64,000 nucleotides of DNA. It comes from Myxococcales bacterium (GTDB lineage Bacteria; Myxococcota_C; UBA6777). Position 1 is the stretch's first letter, and each line of letters opens with the position of its first letter. Below are positions 52,460 to 60,415 of this stretch, one piece after another. A model generated the notes under the pieces. The model was not told where the DNA came from, searched no databases, and saw only the letters and a list, made by a program, of their open reading frames with translations. The position numbers and the translations under genes are program-made. Location of the stretch: NCBI GenBank assembly GCA_020632975.1, contig JACKEL010000003.1, positions 419,367 to 483,366 of the forward strand, given 5' to 3'.

Positions 52460-55400
52460 ATGTGTTTTGGACGGAGGCCGCCATTGTTTCGCATAAGTTT
52501 TGGGAGATGGATTGGGACTTGGGGCGTGTTTTTGTTTTGCGCGCTTGGTCTGGTCACAAAAGTATGGGCCAACCCTACTTTTGTGAGTTCTCCAACCCTG
52601 CGCGCGCGTGCTGGCGAGACGTATCGTTATCTTGTGCGCGTTTGGCGGCCAGATCGACCCCAAGCCCGCGTCGAGGTTCGTTTAAAGAGCACGCCGACTT
52701 GGGGTGACTTTCGTCTCGTGATGCTCGGTCGTTCGGGGTGTTGCGTTTGGAATGCTTTGTTATCTGGGCATCTTTCGGCTGAAGATGCCCAAAAAAAAGG
52801 AGATATCACGCTTGAAGCTTTGGATGTCTCTGAGCCAAGTGCCACCACCACACAACAATTTTCCCTACAAGTTGCTGCCAAGAACAACCCACCGCATTTT
52901 TCCGAGCCAACCGCAGCGCAACGCGAGGTGCGACGCGGGGAAAAATACTCTTTCTCTCCGCAAGTCCAAGACGCGGATCATACGATATCTCAGTTGACGA
53001 TCGAGTTGTTGGAAGGCCCCAAAGGGATGGTGTGGGACGCAGCCTCGGGCTCTGTGACGTGGCAGACATCGTTGGCGGACGTAGGTGCGCATGGTGTGGT
53101 GTTTCGGGCGGTCGATCTCGCGGGTGGTGTGGGGATCTTGCGTTATGTGTTGGATGTCAAAGACGAAAACATCGCGCCTGCTTTTGTTTCCACGCCTTTG
53201 ACGGGGGCCAGCGTGGGAGAACCTTATGTTTATCAGCTACGTGCAAAGGACCCTGACCCGCAAGACAGCTTGCTTTACACCTTGAAACAAGGCCCTGCGG
53301 GGATGCGCCTTCATTCAACGGGCTTGTTGGTGTGGGAAGCTTCGGCTGCTGCGGTGGGATCGCAACCTGTGGTTGTCGAAGTCACGGATCGCGCGAGTGG
53401 TGGGCTTGTTGCGCAACAAAGTTGGTCGCTCAACGTCGTGTCTTCCAACCAAAGACCTTATATCTTGTCGCAAGCACCGCTCGAAGCGACGCAAGGCGTC
53501 GTCTATCGCTATCTGATCCAGGCGAGTGATGCGGACACAAGCGACACTTTGCGTTTCGTTTTGGAGCAAGGACCCTCAAACGCACAGCTTCAAGTCAAAG
53601 ATAGCCGCAGTGCTGAGTTTTCTTGGACCCCAAGCGCCGAAGAGGTGGGGCTGCAAACGCTTGTGTTGCGTGTGGATGATGGGCGGGGCGGCGTTGCGTG
53701 GGAACATGTGACCATCCGTGTGCAAGACGTGAATGATCCGCCCGTTTTTTCGGGCGTGAAACCACTTTCTGTCGTGGTGCAAGGACAACCCTATCGCGTC
53801 CAGCTTGTTGCGAAAGATCCCGATAAAGGGGCATCTCTGCGCTACATCCCGTTGACCTTACCCACAGGGATGCGCTTGGATAGCGAAACTGGATGGCTTT
53901 TTTGGACACCTGATGCTTCTCACCTTGGGAAAGCCCAAGAGGTCGAAGTGACCGTCCAAGACGAACAAGGTCTGCGGGCCAAGGACTCTCTGCGCTTCTC
54001 TGTTCGTGTGGTTCCTGCGGAGCTTCCGCCTGTTTTTTCTCCCGTCCCTCCGTCTTTTTCGCTTGTGCAGGGGCAAACTTGGCGATATCAACTCATCGCA
54101 ACATCGTCGCACCCCAACAAACCCAAGTTGTTTTTTCGTATCGAAGAAGGGCCCGTTGGTGTCCAACTCAATGAAACAACAGGAGAACTTCTCTGGACTC
54201 CTACCGCGACAGAGGTCGGTAAACAGATCTTGTGGGTGGACGTCTATGACGACTTTGGCAGAAAGGCGCGGTTGGGCCTCGTTTTTGATGTGACGCCTGA
54301 AAAGCAAGCCCCTGTTATTGATACACGCCTATCTACGGCCCCGATAGGAGCGACGGTGGGGGCTTTGTACACCTTTCAGCCCATCGTTCGAGACCCAAAT
54401 GGAGACAAGCTGCGCTTTTCTCTTGAGCGAGCACCTTCGGGGATGACGATCAACGAAGAGACGGGTTGGATCTCTTGGCTCCCCAAAGACACAGACGCAG
54501 ATCAGACCTACAAGTTTTCTTGGGTTGCGCGTGATCCCTTGGGTTTGGAGGCCAAGCAAGAGGTCTCCTTGAAGGTGTACGCTAAAAATCAAGCACCCAC
54601 GATGATCTCTGAAACGTTGGCCAAGCTGCGTTCCTTGTACAAAGCACCCGCGCGAAAAGCTTGGGAGTTGCTGTTGCCTTCGACTGCGGATGCGGATCAA
54701 GATCAACTGAGCTATCTCCTTGAAGATGCACCCGAAGGTGTCACCCTCCATACATTGAAAGAGACGTCGCAAGATCTCTTCACGGGGCGTTTGTCTTGGA
54801 CACCAACCTTGCAGCAAGTGGGTTTGCACAATATCAAGGTGCGTGTCGAAGATGGTCGTGGGGGCGTCGTGCGGTTTCGTATCACGGTAGAGGTTGTTTC
54901 TCCCGAAACCTTGGGGGCTTTAGAGCAACCTGTGATCTATAGTGAGCCTCCCTTGCAGGGTTATGTGGGGATCTCGTGGCGTTATCTTCCGCGAATTCAA
55001 GAGATGCTTTCCGTGGCGGGGACATGGACATTTTCTTTGGGAACGGGAACCCCCTCTGAGATGAAGGTTGATGCACAAAGTGGCCTTCTGACTTGGACGC
55101 CCAAAGAGACCGATATCGGCGCATCTTCGACGGTCGTCTTGATCGCCAAAAAAGAAGATGCGTCCAAGAAGACGTTGTTTTCTATCGAACAGAGCTTTGT
55201 TTTGCGCATCTCTGCAAGGGAATCTTTACCCACCACACAGATCTCTTGGCCTGCAAGTGCTGAACAAGACAAGATGTTTTCCTTACCTTTGTGGCCTCTG
55301 ACGTCTTTGTCTTCTCTACAAGATGTTCGCTTGATCTCGGGTCCTGCGGGCTTGGAAGTGGGGCCTTACAGTGGTGTCATGCGTTGGAGTCCCAGTGCTG

Positions 55401-58400
55401 CGAATGTTGGACAGCACCCCATCGTCCTCCAAGTGGCGGGTGTTGGTTCGCAAACCACTTTGACTGGAACCCTCGACGTAAAGGACCGCAACGACGTGCC
55501 TCGAGTGCTCTCTTTGCCTTGGTTGGGGGCGGTTGTCGGCTCTCCTCTCAACGCTGCTTTGGATGCAGAAGACTCTCTCGACTTTCCTCCTGATAATCCG
55601 TTGTTATGGTCTCTTTGGCAGGCTCCTGCGGGGGCATCTTTTGCAAGCGGGACCTACCCCCCTACACTGGCTTGGAGTCCCAATGCCTTGGATGTTGGGC
55701 GTCGTTTGTTGGTGTGGGAAGTCGAAGATCAACGCGGGGCCAAAGCCATCCAAGCCTCGATTCTCTCGGTGGTTTCGCAAAATCAGTCACCCTCTTGGAC
55801 ACAACTCCCTGCGGGCAGTTCTACACCAATCAAGTTGACCACAGGGCAGAGTTGGAAAAGCTCTGTGGCGGCGGTCGATCCAGATGGAGACAAGGTTTTC
55901 TATCGTTTGGCAAGCGCTCCTGCGGGGATGTCTTTGGCGGAGCGTAACGGTGAGCTTTTGTGGGTGCCTCGCGCAGATCAACAAGGCTCTTTCACCGTGG
56001 AGATCCAAGCCGTCGATGAACGCGGGGCCATCACATCTTTTTCTTTTACGTTCGATGTCTCGGGTGGAACGGACGCTGGTCCCTCCTTTTTGTCGACGCC
56101 GCCTGTCTTTGCGATGGCTGGAGAGATGTTTCAATATGTGATGCGGGTGCAAGACCCCAATGATGCGGTCTCAACGCTTCGTTTCACATTGGCCCAAGCC
56201 CCCAGTGGGATGACGCTGGATGCACAAAAACAGACGCTTTCTTGGGCGATCCCTTCGACGACGTCAGGACTTTTTTCTGTCTCCGTTGTTGTGTCCGATG
56301 GTTCGGGCTTGACGACGACGCAGTCCTTTTTGCTTTCGGTATTTTCGCGTGTTGAAACGCCCAAGATCATCTCCACGCCTCCTAGCCGTGCTTCTGAAGG
56401 CGTGCGGCTTTTGTATCAAGTCCAACTGTCCCAAGATACGGGCTCTTTCTTCCGTTTGGTCCAAGCACCCATGGGTATGGATATCCATGCCCAAAGTGGT
56501 GTGGTGTCTTGGGTGCCTTCTGCTTACGATGCGAGGGTGCGAGAGCATACGATCGAGATCGAAGCCTTCGATACCATGGGGCGTTCCGCGACGCAGCAAT
56601 TTACGTTGGTGGTGGACGAACGCAATGCGCCTCCTCGCTTTATCTCCCCGATCTGTCCCGAAGCTGTCGCTGGCCAGAACTATAGCTGTGTCATCAAAGT
56701 GGAAGATCTCGATCGTAGCCCTACAGAGAAGGGCTCTTGGCTCTTTTTTCGCTTGCTCTTCAGCCCTTCTGGGATGACGATCCCTGCCTCGACGCAAGGC
56801 ATTCGACTTTCCGACGGAAGCAGCGTAGGGACGGTCTTGTTGGAGTGGTCACCAAAGATCAATCAGGTCGGTACATATCCGATCATCGTGGAGGTCCGCG
56901 ATAGTGACGGTGCGACGGCTCTTTTGGAGTTTTCTTTGTCTGTTGCAGCGACACAAAAAGGCCCCATCGCACACGCTGGCGAAGATCGCAAAGGCATCCC
57001 GCCCCAAGAGATCGAACTCGATGGTTCGGGGAGTCTCGCTCCTGAAGAATCGCCGGAGTCCTTGCAGTACCTGTGGTCATGCCGCCAAAATCCTGGGGAC
57101 GAAAAGGTCGAAGTGACGGATGCTACAGCGCGACGAGCACGTGTGATCCTGCGACGGGCAGGGGATTATCTTTTCCAACTGATCGTGCGGACCTCTACAC
57201 AAGAAAGCTTGCCCGATCTTGTTGAGATCAGTGTGCGCAATGTCCCTCCAAATGCTTCTGTGGATGCGCCTTTGCGTGTGGAGACCTTGCCCGAGGGAAG
57301 TCCTCGAAAGATCTATACTTTGATTGGTCATGTGGGGCAGGAAGTGTCCCTCGACGGACAGCCTAGCGACGACGCCAATGGCGATCCTTTGCGCTTTTCG
57401 TGGACCCAACTACGCAAACAAAGCCCTGACGAGCTCCCCGCTGTCGAAATCAAAGGTGACCAACAAGCCAAAGCGAGCTTTACACCCAATGCTCCTGGGG
57501 TTTACCGCTTTCAATTACGCGTCGAAGATATCCCCGCCCAAGGCGATATCCCCGCGCTGCAAAGTGTCGCAACGGTCGAAGTGATCGTCCATGATCCTTC
57601 TTCTTCGCCCCCTCTCTACGTACCGTTTGCGTTGATCACAGCCCCCGAACAAGGCGTGCTCAATGAAGCAATCCGCATGGACGGTTCGCGATCTTCCGCA
57701 GCCAACGGCAAGATCGTGGGGTATCAATGGCGCTTGTTGACGCCTAGCGATCAAGTTCGCTTGGATGTCGATGCGCAAAAGCCGTATGTTGCGCGATTAA
57801 CGTCTTCTATTCCTGGGTATTATCTTGTGGCGCTCGTTGTTGAGTCCGAGTACAGCGGGAAAAAGATCCTGTCTCAAGAGCAAGTTGTGGGCGTTCGCAT
57901 TGATGGGCAAAGCGAGACAAATCGCCTTCCTTTCGCCATCGCGGACTCAAAGCATGTGACATACGAAACATGGGCCCAACTCGATGCAACGCAAAGCCTC
58001 GATCCTTCGGGGAGTCAGCTCTCCTTTCGCTGGGTGCAAATCGACGGTCCTACGGTGGCTTTGCTCGACGAAAAAACGGCGCGACCTTCCTTTTTTGTCT
58101 TGCGACCAGGGGATTATCGTTTTCGTTTGTGGGTGCGAGGGCGTAGTCTTTCTGATCTTTCCGCCCCAGAAAGCCCACCCATCGACATCTTGGTGCGTGC
58201 CAACGAGAAAGACAATCAACCCCCCGTCGCAATGCACAGTGGAGACTTGTTTGGCGACAACAGCCTCAAAGCAGGGATCGTCCTCTCGAAAGGTGCCTTG
58301 GATGCGAGCCCGAGCACAGATCCCGAAAAGGCCACGTTGCTTTACCGATGGCGCTACCAAGGCGGCTTTCCCACCAAGTTACAAGACGCCCAAACCGCGA

Positions 58401-59209
58401 CGCCTTTCTTGGTCCCGATCACAGGGGGAGTGTTGCGGTGGTCCTTGGAAGTCTTCGATGGCAAGACATGGAGTCTTCCTGTGGAAGCAAATCTTGCGGT
58501 GGACGACGACACCAACCAAGTCCCTGTTGCCCACGCAGGCTCCGACAAAACCATCAGACTTGGCCAGACCGTTCGGCTCGATGGAAGCAAAAGCTACGAC
58601 AAAGACACGAGTGATGTCCTCACTTTTCATTGGCGGTTGATCGAGCCCCAAGGCTACGCGGTGTTGCTGAATACTGCTGAGCCGATGACGCCTTCTTTTA
58701 CAGCGACGGATAGCAAGATCACGAAGTACGTCTTTGGTTTGCGTGTCGATGATGGCAAAGTTCGCTCGATTGAGTCGCGCGTGCAGATCCTTGTAAGCGG
58801 CCTTAACCAGCCGCCCATCGCACAGATCGAGACTCTTGGAGAGGTCTTCGTTGGACAAGAGGTCCTTTTGGACGGCTCCAAGAGCTACGATCCCGACCGT
58901 GAAAAACTGACGTACCGTTGGAAGCAACTTGAAGGAAAGACCGTCAACATCGCAGATTGGAACACTGCGACACTCAGCTTTCGCGTGGAGTCCGAAGGTA
59001 CCTACGCTTTCCAACTTCAGGTCTCTGACGAAAGCGGCGCTTCTTCTGCCCCCGATACCATTACCTTCCGCGCCAAAGAAAAAAGCGACGCTTTGGGCTG
59101 TTCTTGCCGCGCTGATTCGTCCTCTTCTTCTCCTATCTTGCCGTTATTCTTCCTCTTTATCGCGCTGTTCTTGCGAAGACGCCTTACTCGCACTATGTTC
59201 TCGTTTTGA
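52460..59209 (+). CDS. Giant surface protein with Ig-like and PKD-like repeats and MYXO-CTERM tail
   Basis: The 2249-residue protein starts with a signal peptide (about residues 1-36, ending near KVWANP). About 1450 residues of tandem Ig-like 'putative Ig' repeats follow, each near 95 residues, recognised by recurring phrases such as PxGMxLDxxTGxLxWTP and VxVxDxxG. The C-terminal third has about seven PKD/REJ-like repeats with GQxVxLDGSxSxD and YRWxQ motifs. The end is LGCSCRADSSSSS, a membrane helix and RRRLTR, a MYXO-CTERM-like tail. Such proteins act in cell-surface adhesion. The ATG at 52460 has AGGA upstream. No Cys-rich or enzymatic domain is present. Confidence 0.88.
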   Translation: MCFGRRPPLFRISFGRWIGTWGVFLFCALGLVTKVWANPTFVSSPTLRARAGETYRYLVRVWRPDRPQARVEVRLKSTPTWGDFRLVMLGRSGCCVWNALLSGHLSAEDAQKKGDITLEALDVSEPSATTTQQFSLQVAAKNNPPHFSEPTAAQREVRRGEKYSFSPQVQDADHTISQLTIELLEGPKGMVWDAASGSVTWQTSLADVGAHGVVFRAVDLAGGVGILRYVLDVKDENIAPAFVSTPLTGASVGEPYVYQLRAKDPDPQDSLLYTLKQGPAGMRLHSTGLLVWEASAAAVGSQPVVVEVTDRASGGLVAQQSWSLNVVSSNQRPYILSQAPLEATQGVVYRYLIQASDADTSDTLRFVLEQGPSNAQLQVKDSRSAEFSWTPSAEEVGLQTLVLRVDDGRGGVAWEHVTIRVQDVNDPPVFSGVKPLSVVVQGQPYRVQLVAKDPDKGASLRYIPLTLPTGMRLDSETGWLFWTPDASHLGKAQEVEVTVQDEQGLRAKDSLRFSVRVVPAELPPVFSPVPPSFSLVQGQTWRYQLIATSSHPNKPKLFFRIEEGPVGVQLNETTGELLWTPTATEVGKQILWVDVYDDFGRKARLGLVFDVTPEKQAPVIDTRLSTAPIGATVGALYTFQPIVRDPNGDKLRFSLERAPSGMTINEETGWISWLPKDTDADQTYKFSWVARDPLGLEAKQEVSLKVYAKNQAPTMISETLAKLRSLYKAPARKAWELLLPSTADADQDQLSYLLEDAPEGVTLHTLKETSQDLFTGRLSWTPTLQQVGLHNIKVRVEDGRGGVVRFRITVEVVSPETLGALEQPVIYSEPPLQGYVGISWRYLPRIQEMLSVAGTWTFSLGTGTPSEMKVDAQSGLLTWTPKETDIGASSTVVLIAKKEDASKKTLFSIEQSFVLRISARESLPTTQISWPASAEQDKMFSLPLWPLTSLSSLQDVRLISGPAGLEVGPYSGVMRWSPSAANVGQHPIVLQVAGVGSQTTLTGTLDVKDRNDVPRVLSLPWLGAVVGSPLNAALDAEDSLDFPPDNPLLWSLWQAPAGASFASGTYPPTLAWSPNALDVGRRLLVWEVEDQRGAKAIQASILSVVSQNQSPSWTQLPAGSSTPIKLTTGQSWKSSVAAVDPDGDKVFYRLASAPAGMSLAERNGELLWVPRADQQGSFTVEIQAVDERGAITSFSFTFDVSGGTDAGPSFLSTPPVFAMAGEMFQYVMRVQDPNDAVSTLRFTLAQAPSGMTLDAQKQTLSWAIPSTTSGLFSVSVVVSDGSGLTTTQSFLLSVFSRVETPKIISTPPSRASEGVRLLYQVQLSQDTGSFFRLVQAPMGMDIHAQSGVVSWVPSAYDARVREHTIEIEAFDTMGRSATQQFTLVVDERNAPPRFISPICPEAVAGQNYSCVIKVEDLDRSPTEKGSWLFFRLLFSPSGMTIPASTQGIRLSDGSSVGTVLLEWSPKINQVGTYPIIVEVRDSDGATALLEFSLSVAATQKGPIAHAGEDRKGIPPQEIELDGSGSLAPEESPESLQYLWSCRQNPGDEKVEVTDATARRARVILRRAGDYLFQLIVRTSTQESLPDLVEISVRNVPPNASVDAPLRVETLPEGSPRKIYTLIGHVGQEVSLDGQPSDDANGDPLRFSWTQLRKQSPDELPAVEIKGDQQAKASFTPNAPGVYRFQLRVEDIPAQGDIPALQSVATVEVIVHDPSSSPPLYVPFALITAPEQGVLNEAIRMDGSRSSAANGKIVGYQWRLLTPSDQVRLDVDAQKPYVARLTSSIPGYYLVALVVESEYSGKKILSQEQVVGVRIDGQSETNRLPFAIADSKHVTYETWAQLDATQSLDPSGSQLSFRWVQIDGPTVALLDEKTARPSFFVLRPGDYRFRLWVRGRSLSDLSAPESPPIDILVRANEKDNQPPVAMHSGDLFGDNSLKAGIVLSKGALDASPSTDPEKATLLYRWRYQGGFPTKLQDAQTATPFLVPITGGVLRWSLEVFDGKTWSLPVEANLAVDDDTNQVPVAHAGSDKTIRLGQTVRLDGSKSYDKDTSDVLTFHWRLIEPQGYAVLLNTAEPMTPSFTATDSKITKYVFGLRVDDGKVRSIESRVQILVSGLNQPPIAQIETLGEVFVGQEVLLDGSKSYDPDREKLTYRWKQLEGKTVNIADWNTATLSFRVESEGTYAFQLQVSDESGASSAPDTITFRAKEKSDALGCSCRADSSSSSPILPLFFLFIALFLRRRLTRTMFSF

Positions 59210-59450
59210 TCGTACTGTTTTCTTTTTCATCTTGTCGATTTTTTCATCTTTGAGGGGGTGATGAAATAAAAGACATCTGGAAAAGAAAAAAGTGATCTAC
59301 CTCACACTTTTTGTGTGATGCCCTCCTTCTGTGTTTTGGGGTGGTGGTGGGTGGTTTCGAGGGAAAAGTGTTTTTCTTTTTGGTGTGTTGCCTTGTGGGT
59401 TGGGGTGCAGGAACGTTCTTTGAGTTATATGCGAGGCGAGGCTGACGAAA
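59210..59450. other. Intergenic stretch before the structured leader
   Basis: No gene. TTTCATC and GATGAAA (around 59244-59268) form an inverted repeat, and CACAC-TTTTT-GTGTG follows near 59304-59318. Neither is a clear terminator for the giant gene. Confidence 0.4.
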
Positions 59451-59554
59451 AGTCGAAAAACTCTTTGCAAATAATCATTTATCGTGGGTGTAAAGAGTTC
59501 TCGACTCGAAAAGCTGAAAGGCAAGGTGCCTTTTAGCTCAGAGCCAAAGGGCTC
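59451..59554 (+). promoter_or_regulatory. Three consecutive leader hairpins directly before a ribosome site
   Basis: HP1: AGTCGA (59451-59456) and AACTCTTT (59459-59466) pair with AAAGAGTT (59492-59499) and TCGACT (59501-59506), 14 pairs with a small internal loop and a 25-base apical loop. HP2: 59512-59523 pairs with 59527-59538, 12 pairs including one G-T. HP3: GAGCC (59541-59545) with GGCTC (59550-59554). AAGGAG follows at about 59557, then the ATG at 59571. Confidence 0.65.
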
Positions 59555-59570
59555 GGAAAGGAGAACGGCC

Positions 59571-60314
59571 ATGAAAAGCGCAGATGTAATGGTTGCAAAG
59601 TCTGATGTGGGTAGCAAAGCAGCGCCGCACGCTCATGATCGTAGCCAGCGCAAGATCATCGTTCGTTCTCACACGCATGTGATTTACTATTACCCGACCA
59701 TTTTGATGGCAATCCTATGCAGTGTGATGGTTCCTTCGGACGGAAGTGGGATTTGGGCTGGGTTGTTTTTGACAACGTTCTTCATCAACACCGTGGTGGT
59801 ACTTTTCGACTTTAACTCGCTACGGACGTTGTTTTTGGCCCTTGTGGCGGCGGTTCTTGGGTTGTTGGTTTGGCACTTTGGTTTGGGTTGGTTTATCTCG
59901 CAATCGCTTTCTTTGCTGAATGTTCGGATGAACGGCCATGCCTTCCTAACATTCGCTGGTTTCTTCGGATTCTTGACGATTTGTGACTTTGTCTGGTCAC
60001 ATCTCAACCGTTGGGAGTTTTCAGCCAACGAAGTCAAGCATGTCCAAGCGTTTGCAGGTCACTCCACCAACTACCCTGGACGCGGACTTCGTTTCCGTGT
60101 GTTGACCACCGACGTGTTTGAGCGATTGATTCTTGGTTCTGGCACGGTGATCTTGATGATGGGCAAAAAGAAGATCCGCTTGCAAAACATCATCATGGCA
60201 CACAGCAAGGTACGTGACCTAGAACGATTTGTCCGCTCCACGGGTGTGTTCTCCGACGAAGAAGATGTCTTCGAAGGTGACGAAGGTGATGATGGTGATG
60301 ATGGTGATGAGTAA
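59571..60314 (+). CDS. Membrane protein with PH-like C-terminal domain and acidic tail
   Basis: From the ATG at 59571 (AAAGGAGA upstream) the product has 247 residues. It has about four membrane helices (residues 40-155) and a cytoplasmic domain with VFERLILGSGTVILMMGKKKIRLQNIIMAHSKVRDLERF, a pattern seen in bacterial PH-like (bPH/YdbT-type) domains. It ends with an acidic repeat of Asp and Gly encoded by GATGATGGT triplets. The function is unknown. It is flanked by a structured leader and a strong terminator, so it forms its own transcription unit. Confidence 0.7.
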   Translation: MKSADVMVAKSDVGSKAAPHAHDRSQRKIIVRSHTHVIYYYPTILMAILCSVMVPSDGSGIWAGLFLTTFFINTVVVLFDFNSLRTLFLALVAAVLGLLVWHFGLGWFISQSLSLLNVRMNGHAFLTFAGFFGFLTICDFVWSHLNRWEFSANEVKHVQAFAGHSTNYPGRGLRFRVLTTDVFERLILGSGTVILMMGKKKIRLQNIIMAHSKVRDLERFVRSTGVFSDEEDVFEGDEGDDGDDGDE

Positions 60315-60336
60315 TCGTCACCCCAGATGAACTGAG

Positions 60337-60382
60337 AAGCCGACCTTTGTTGCTCCCACGGCAACCGAAGGTCGGCTTTTTT
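60337..60382 (+). terminator. Strong rho-independent terminator
   Basis: AAGCCGACCTT (60337-60347) pairs with AAGGTCGGCTT (60368-60378); the loop contains a second stem GTTGC/GCAAC (60349-60353, 60361-60365). A run of Ts follows. It ends the membrane-protein unit and faces the convergent matrixin gene. Confidence 0.88.
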
Positions 60383-60415
60383 GTATTGTGACGATGGGAT
60401 ATGGGGAAGGGGAGA

